From: an uncultured Collinsella sp.
GTDB taxonomy: Bacteria > Actinomycetota > Coriobacteriia > Coriobacteriales > Coriobacteriaceae
Direction: 5' to 3'
Assembly: GCA_958405195.1 (NCBI GenBank)
Contig: CATYDM010000018.1
Coordinates: forward strand, 1-35,723
DNA length: 35,723 bases
This document shows, in pieces, positions 31,737 through 35,723 of the stretch. Position numbers and translations under genes: made by a program. A model generated the notes under the pieces. That model worked only from the letters and a program-made list of their open reading frames with translations. It did no database searches and was not told where the DNA came from. The stretch's first letter is position 1, and the number at the start of each line of letters is the position of its first letter.

Positions 31737-32981
31737 ATGTCTAAAGGACTGAATGTACACAGCGAGATTGGTAAGCTCAAGAAAGTTGTGCTTCACCGTC
31801 CCGGTCGTGACCTTGTGAACGTAAAGGCGGAAGAGTTCGAGGATGTCTGGATTCACGACTGTTTCTATCTTGATGTGGCTCAAAAGGAGCATGATGCCTT
31901 TGCGGATCTTCTGAGGAGCGAAGGTGTTGAGGTTCTCTATATGGAGAAACTCGTTGCTGAGGCGCTGGATGCATGCCCCTCGGCTCGCGCTGAGTTTACC
32001 GATACATTTATGGCTGAGAGCGGGATTGTCAATCCTCTGCTTGAGCAGGCTGTTCGTGAAAAGCTCGACGCTATTTCAGATTCGTATCAGTTTGTACTTG
32101 AGGCTATGGGGGGGTATCGTTATCGTGACCTTGAGCTGCCTCGCGTCTCGACTACGCTTAGTATGATGGATAATGAGGATGCGAAGCCCGATGATTTGGT
32201 GTTGAAGCCTCTTCCGAGCTCGTATTTCTCTCGCGATCCTCTTGCTTCCGTGGGCAAAGGCGTTCTGCTTCACCATATGTATTGGAAACAGCGAGATCGT
32301 GAAGTGCCCTTCTATGAAGCGATTTTCAAATACCATCCCGATTATGTAGGGACTCCGATTTGGTACGACCATAAGAATCCCTGGCATATCGAGGGCGGTG
32401 ATGTGCTTAACATTAACGCTCATACCTTGGCTATTGGAATTAGCCAGCGAACTGAGGCGGCTGCGATTGAGGAGCTTGCAAAGAATTTGTTCTGGGGATC
32501 TGGGAATTCTGAGATCGATACCGTTTACGCTATTAAAATCCCCAACGGCTATGCTTACATGCATCTTGACACCGTTTGCACCATGGTGGATTTCGATAAG
32601 TTCACAGTTTATCCCGGTATTTTTGAGACCCTTCGTGTTTATCGTCTGACTCGTGGTGACTCTGAGGGAATGGTCGCTGTTCAAGAGATTGATGACACGC
32701 TTGAACATATTCTTGAAATGGCTACTGGCGTGGAGAAGGTGCAGCTTATTGAGTGCGGTGCCGGCGATATGGTTGAGGCATCTCGCGAGCAGTGGAACGA
32801 CGGGTCGAACACTCTTGCCGTTGCTCCTGGTAAAGTCTGTGTTTACGAGCGCAATGTTGTCACAAATGATGAGCTCTACAAGAACGGTTTGGAACTTTTG
32901 GTCGTTCCCTCCGAGGAGCTGTCCCGCGGTCGTGGCGGCCCGCGCTGCATGAGCATGCCCTTCTGGCGCGAAGATATTTAG
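31737..32981 (+). CDS. arcA: Arginine deiminase, canonical copy
   Basis: A 414-residue arginine deiminase with all catalytic residues: Asp167 in FSRDP, Glu219 in HIEGGD, His276 and Asp278 in MHLDT, and nucleophile Cys404 in GGPRCMSMPFWRED. It converts arginine to citrulline and ammonia, the first step of ATP-yielding arginine fermentation. GGAG lies 8 bases before ATG 31737. It is the middle gene of the transporter/arcA/arcB operon, 28 bases after the transporter and 32 before arcB. It is clearly paralogous to the minus-strand arcA, with which it shares the N-terminal EIG(K/H)LK pattern and the HMYW(K/P)(Q/E)RDREV segment, but is quite diverged from it. Confidence 0.95.
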   Translation: MSKGLNVHSEIGKLKKVVLHRPGRDLVNVKAEEFEDVWIHDCFYLDVAQKEHDAFADLLRSEGVEVLYMEKLVAEALDACPSARAEFTDTFMAESGIVNPLLEQAVREKLDAISDSYQFVLEAMGGYRYRDLELPRVSTTLSMMDNEDAKPDDLVLKPLPSSYFSRDPLASVGKGVLLHHMYWKQRDREVPFYEAIFKYHPDYVGTPIWYDHKNPWHIEGGDVLNINAHTLAIGISQRTEAAAIEELAKNLFWGSGNSEIDTVYAIKIPNGYAYMHLDTVCTMVDFDKFTVYPGIFETLRVYRLTRGDSEGMVAVQEIDDTLEHILEMATGVEKVQLIECGAGDMVEASREQWNDGSNTLAVAPGKVCVYERNVVTNDELYKNGLELLVVPSEELSRGRGGPRCMSMPFWREDI

Positions 32982-33013
32982 TTGCAAATCCACTGTGATA
33001 GGAGATGGCGAAT

Positions 33014-34024
33014 ATGGGTGTTAACATCGCTGGGCGCAGTTTTCTGAAGCTGCTTGATTACACGACGGAAGAGATTGAGTATCTGCTTGAGCTTTCTGCT
33101 AACTTCAAAAGCATGAAGCGTGCCGGTGTTCCGCATAAATACCTTGAAGGTAAGAATATTGTTTTGCTATTTGAGAAGACTTCCACGCGTACTCGTTGCG
33201 CCTTCGAAGTTGGTGCACTTGACCTTGGCATGGGTGTAACTTATTTGGATCCGGGCTCGTCCCAGATGGGCAAAAAGGAGTCGATTGAGGACACGGCTCG
33301 CGTCCTTGGCCGCATGTATGACGGAATTGAATACCGCGGCTTTGAGCAGACGAAGGTTGAGGAGCTTGCTGCAAAAGCTGGGGTTCCCGTTTGGAATGGG
33401 CTGACTACTGAATTTCACCCGACTCAAGTGCTTGCCGATATTCTGACCATGCGTGAAGAGTTTGGAGAGATTAAGGGCAGGAAACTTACATTTTTTGGTA
33501 AGGCGGCCGGAAACGTCGCCGATTCGCTCATGGTCATTTGCGCTAAGCTCGGCATTAACTACTGTTCTTGCGGCCCAATCGGGGGAAATTCGGAGGGGGC
33601 TACATCCTATGACCCTGAACTCCTTGCAGAATGTAGTCGTATTGCGGCCGAGCATGGATCGACGATTACCATTACAGAGGATATTGAGGAAGGCGCTCGT
33701 GATGCCGATGTAATTTACACGGATGTTTGGGTTGGCATGGGTCAGCCCGCAGAGCTGTGGGAAAGCCGCATTAAGCTAATGTCGCCGTATCGTGTGACCG
33801 CTGAGGTGATGTCTATGGCAAAGCCCGAGGCGATTTTCCTCCACTGCCTTCCGAGCTTCCACGATACTAATACTACTGTTGGTGCCGAAATTGCTGAGAA
33901 GTTTGGAGTCACCGAAATGGAAGTCACGGACGAGGTTTTTGAGTCCGATAAATCTCGTGTTTTCCAAGAAGCGGAGAAGCGCATGCATACGATTAAGGCG
34001 GTGATGTACGCAACGCTTAAGTAG
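33014..34024 (+). CDS. arcB: Ornithine carbamoyltransferase, catabolic by context
   Basis: A 336-residue ornithine carbamoyltransferase; in this operon it would phosphorolyse citrulline to ornithine and carbamoyl phosphate. Carbamoyl-phosphate-binding STRT (57-60) in FEKTSTRTRC, FHPTQ, and the ornithine-binding HCLPSFHD are present. ATG at 33014 is chosen because GGAG (33001-33004) directly abuts the ATG at 33005 and lies 9 bases before 33014. It ends the operon, and a strong terminator follows. Carbamate kinase (arcC), which would make ATP from carbamoyl phosphate, is not in the window, so it must be elsewhere or the carbamoyl phosphate must be used differently. Confidence 0.94.
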   Translation: MGVNIAGRSFLKLLDYTTEEIEYLLELSANFKSMKRAGVPHKYLEGKNIVLLFEKTSTRTRCAFEVGALDLGMGVTYLDPGSSQMGKKESIEDTARVLGRMYDGIEYRGFEQTKVEELAAKAGVPVWNGLTTEFHPTQVLADILTMREEFGEIKGRKLTFFGKAAGNVADSLMVICAKLGINYCSCGPIGGNSEGATSYDPELLAECSRIAAEHGSTITITEDIEEGARDADVIYTDVWVGMGQPAELWESRIKLMSPYRVTAEVMSMAKPEAIFLHCLPSFHDTNTTVGAEIAEKFGVTEMEVTDEVFESDKSRVFQEAEKRMHTIKAVMYATLK

Positions 34025-34109
34025 CGGGGCGTTGAGAAAACAGTCGCAAATCTGTTTGCCATACTATATTTCTCTCAACAAGCTGATAGGATACAGGGGA
34101 GAATGATGC

Positions 34110-34143
34110 GCGCGTCAGTCGATTTTTTCGACTGACGCGCTTT
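34110..34143 (+). terminator. Terminator of the transporter-arcA-arcB operon
   Basis: A perfect 12-bp stem (GCGCGTCAGTCG and complement) with a 7-base T-rich loop is followed by TTT. It ends only 15 bases before the queA start codon, so the queA promoter must lie upstream of or within it, or queA depends on read-through. Confidence 0.8.
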
Positions 34144-34158
34144 GTGAAAGAGGCAAAG

Positions 34159-35370
34159 ATGCGTACCGATGATTTTGACTACAACCTTCCTGAGGAACTG
34201 ATCGCCCAAGCTCCTGCCGAGCCGCGCGACTCCTGCCGCCTACTGGTGGTGGATCGCAAGGGCTCCCAGGCGGGAATGCCGCTGAAGCACGGCGGTACCG
34301 TTGAGCACCGCATCTTCCGCGACATCATCGACTATATCGAGCCGGGCGACGTGCTCGTCATCAACCAGACGCGCGTGATGCCGGCTCGCCTGATCGGTCG
34401 CAAAGCCGGCTCGGGCGGCGTGGTCGAGACCCTGCTGCTCAAGCGCCGCGAGGACGTGGATCCGCTGGGCCATGTTTGGGAGTGCTTGGTCAAGCCGGGC
34501 AAGCGCCTGAAGCCCGGTGCTCATATTGAGTATCGCGCCGGTGGCGCCCATGCGCCCGAGGGGGCTCCCGTGGTGCTGACGGCCGAGGTTGTCGACTTTG
34601 TCACCGATAGCCGCGGCGGCCGCCTGGTGCGTTTTGAGCCGGCCGGTTGCAATGCTGCCGGCGATCCGCGCACGCTCGACGAGGCCATCCATGCTGCCGG
34701 CCACGTGCCGCTGCCGCCCTACATTACCGATTACGAGGGCGATCCCGAGAAATATCAGACCGTGTACGCCATGAAGGAGGAGCACTCGGCCGCTGCTCCC
34801 ACGGCTGGCTTGCACTTCACGCCCGAGCTCATGGCCGCTATCGAGGCCAAGGGTGCCAAGTTTGCCGCCGTCGAACTCGAGGTGGGCATCGATACCTTCC
34901 GCTTGGTGGAGGAGGACGACCCTACGCAGCACGTCATGCACACCGAGCGCTACCACGTGTCGCAGGAGGTTGTCGACGCCGTGCATAAGGCGAAGGCCGA
35001 GGGGCACCGCGTGATCGCCGTCGGCACCACCGCGGTGCGCTCGCTCGAGAGCGCGTTTGACGCGGACGCGCCGGTGTCCGACCCGGCCGTGACGGCGCGC
35101 TATTTTGAGGGCCGTAAGGACGGGGCCGACACGCTCGGCCGCGGCGACATCGTGGTGCGCGAGAACGCCACGACGCAGCTTTACCTTATGCCCGGCTCGA
35201 CCTATCACGTGGTCGATGCGCTGATCACGAACTTCCACGTGCCGCGCTCCACGCTCATGATGCTCGTGAGCGCGCTTGCCACCCGCGACCAGATCATGGA
35301 TGCCTACGCCGCTGCCATCGAAGAACGTTATCGCTTCTTCAGCTTTGGCGACGCGATGCTCATTTGTTAG
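34159..35370 (+). CDS. queA: S-adenosylmethionine:tRNA ribosyltransferase-isomerase QueA
   Basis: A 403-residue QueA, which transfers and isomerises the ribosyl group of SAM onto 7-aminomethyl-7-deazaguanine in tRNA, giving epoxyqueuosine. Typical segments: the N-terminal FDYNLPEELIAQAPAEPRD, VLVINQTRVMPARL, EHSAAAPTAGLHFT, GIDTFRLVEEDD, HTERYHVS, VGTTAVRSLES, and LITNFHVPRSTLMMLVSA. ATG at 34159 is chosen because AGAGG lies 5 bases upstream; a GTG at 34144 falls within the preceding terminator. Codon use is again GC-rich, unlike the arginine island just upstream. The product feeds QueH, encoded at 27.5 kb. Confidence 0.96.
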   Translation: MRTDDFDYNLPEELIAQAPAEPRDSCRLLVVDRKGSQAGMPLKHGGTVEHRIFRDIIDYIEPGDVLVINQTRVMPARLIGRKAGSGGVVETLLLKRREDVDPLGHVWECLVKPGKRLKPGAHIEYRAGGAHAPEGAPVVLTAEVVDFVTDSRGGRLVRFEPAGCNAAGDPRTLDEAIHAAGHVPLPPYITDYEGDPEKYQTVYAMKEEHSAAAPTAGLHFTPELMAAIEAKGAKFAAVELEVGIDTFRLVEEDDPTQHVMHTERYHVSQEVVDAVHKAKAEGHRVIAVGTTAVRSLESAFDADAPVSDPAVTARYFEGRKDGADTLGRGDIVVRENATTQLYLMPGSTYHVVDALITNFHVPRSTLMMLVSALATRDQIMDAYAAAIEERYRFFSFGDAMLIC

Positions 35371-35397
35371 TTACGCGGTTCTACGAACCGCGTAACT
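35369..35397. other. Perfect hairpin overlapping the queA stop codon
   Basis: AGTTACGCGGTTC and its exact complement (13 bp) enclose a TAC loop, starting inside the TAG stop of queA. There is no T-run after it, so it is not a standard terminator; it may protect the 3' end or be a small palindromic repeat. Confidence 0.5.
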
Positions 35398-35446
35398 ACT
35401 CGACGCTGCGCGGGCCGCATTTGGACAATCTGACGTTCAACTTCAA

Positions 35447-35480
35447 GGGCGCGACCAAAAGGTCAGCGCCCTTTCGTTTC
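35447..35480 (+). terminator. Probable terminator of queA
   Basis: GGGCGC and GACC pair with GGTC and GCGCCC around an AAAA loop, with one bulged A, followed by TTTCGTTTC. It lies 77 bases after the queA stop codon. Confidence 0.65.
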
Positions 35481-35551
35481 ACGTCACCTTGCCTCAAATG
35501 CGACCCGTTCGCTGACTCTGCCATAACATCGGCATTTCTTTGGTTGTCGAT

Positions 35552-35609
35552 GTAGTCATTGGGGACGTTCTTGTTCGACTAGTCGTTTAAGAACGTCCCC
35601 AATGACTAC
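35552..35609. repeat. Palindromic repeat with 21-bp perfect arms
   Basis: Left arm 35552-35572 (GTAGTCATTGGGGACGTTCT plus T) is exactly complementary to 35589-35609. The 16-base centre contains the 10-bp palindrome CGACTAGTCG (35576-35585). It ends 12 bases beyond the stop codon of the minus-strand gene at the window edge. The precision of the arms suggests a dispersed palindromic element or a recombination or transcription-end signal rather than chance. Confidence 0.75.
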
Positions 35610-35620
35610 CTTGCATCAAT

Positions 35621-35723
35621 CTAATAAGTTGCGGTGAGATAGTTCTTGAACTGGCCTTTTTTGAGGCTAAAGGGGGTGCGGACGATTTCTTGGACCGCGC
35701 CTAGGCGTATCCAAGCTTCCTGC
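35621..35723 (-). CDS. C-terminal fragment of an unidentified gene (runs off the window)
   Basis: On the minus strand, a frame open at the window edge encodes 33 residues (QEAWIRLGAVQEIVRTPFSL, then KKGQFKNYLTATY) and stops at TAG 35621-35623. The sequence looks like a real basic, soluble C-terminus, but it is too short to identify. The gene begins beyond the right edge. The 21-bp-arm palindrome follows 12 bases after its stop. Confidence 0.55.
   Translation of the reverse strand, partial: QEAWIRLGAVQEIVRTPFSLKKGQFKNYLTATY

Noticed and set aside
34025..34158. Carbamate kinase (arcC) remnant after arcB
   Set aside because: Only 134 bases with a terminator and no coding frame; arcC is simply not in this window.
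35369..35397. tRNA-like T-arm (GGTTC...GAACC) after queA
   Set aside because: It is a simple long hairpin; no acceptor, D or anticodon arms surround it.

Overview
The window reads as chromosomal DNA of a high-GC anaerobic actinobacterium, most likely a Collinsella-like member of the Coriobacteriia. This rests on gene content: a class III fructose bisphosphatase, a C69 dipeptidase, paired small GtrA proteins, Tat/sortase-type surface proteins, DUF4430 proteins and an arginine deiminase cluster. Strong AGGAG-type ribosome binding sites and GC-rich coding sequence agree with it. No search was run, so the taxon is an inference. I see no rRNA, tRNA, CRISPR array, prophage or complete insertion sequence.

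Left part (1-6.3 kb). Accessory genes lie mostly on the minus strand: a small unknown protein, an ADP-ribosylglycohydrolase, a solitary YhcG/DUF1016 PD-(D/E)XK nuclease, a secreted PI-PLC-type phospholipase with a Tat signal and a sortase-like tail, and a lipoprotein whose reading frame is broken just after the lipobox. A small plus-strand PH-like protein sits among them.

Middle part (6.6-17.5 kb). A two-gene folate unit pairs an FchA-type cyclohydrolase/cyclodeaminase with a FolD that lacks the residues needed for cyclohydrolase activity. After it come a MITE-like inverted-repeat element, a C69 dipeptidase and a phasin-like/ABC1 kinase operon. Then a cobalamin riboswitch precedes two overlapping genes for cell-surface proteins. 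The first has four DUF4430 (transcobalamin C-terminal-like) domains, a PQQ-like propeller and a membrane anchor; the second is a membrane-tethered protein with one DUF4430 domain. This B12-controlled surface pair, with no transporter beside it, is the best candidate in the window for an undescribed system, possibly extracellular corrinoid capture.

Third part (17.6-28 kb). Mostly housekeeping genes: two GtrA proteins, fructose-1,6-bisphosphatase with a perfect inverted repeat upstream, a DegV lipid-binding protein, an unrecognised alpha/beta-barrel-like protein, a 56-residue membrane protein, an RNA m5C methyltransferase, a divergent methionyl-tRNA synthetase, and a DUF3267-like membrane protein coupled to queH.

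Right part (28.1-35.7 kb). A visibly more A+T-rich arginine deiminase island lies between queH and queA. It is divergent: arcA1 plus an XRE/S24-like regulator on the minus strand, and transporter, arcA2 and ornithine carbamoyltransferase on the plus strand. The shared intergenic region carries two near-identical 17-bp direct repeats 31 bp apart. Carbamate kinase is absent from the window. The window ends with queA, a 21-bp-arm palindromic repeat and the 3' end of an unidentified minus-strand gene.
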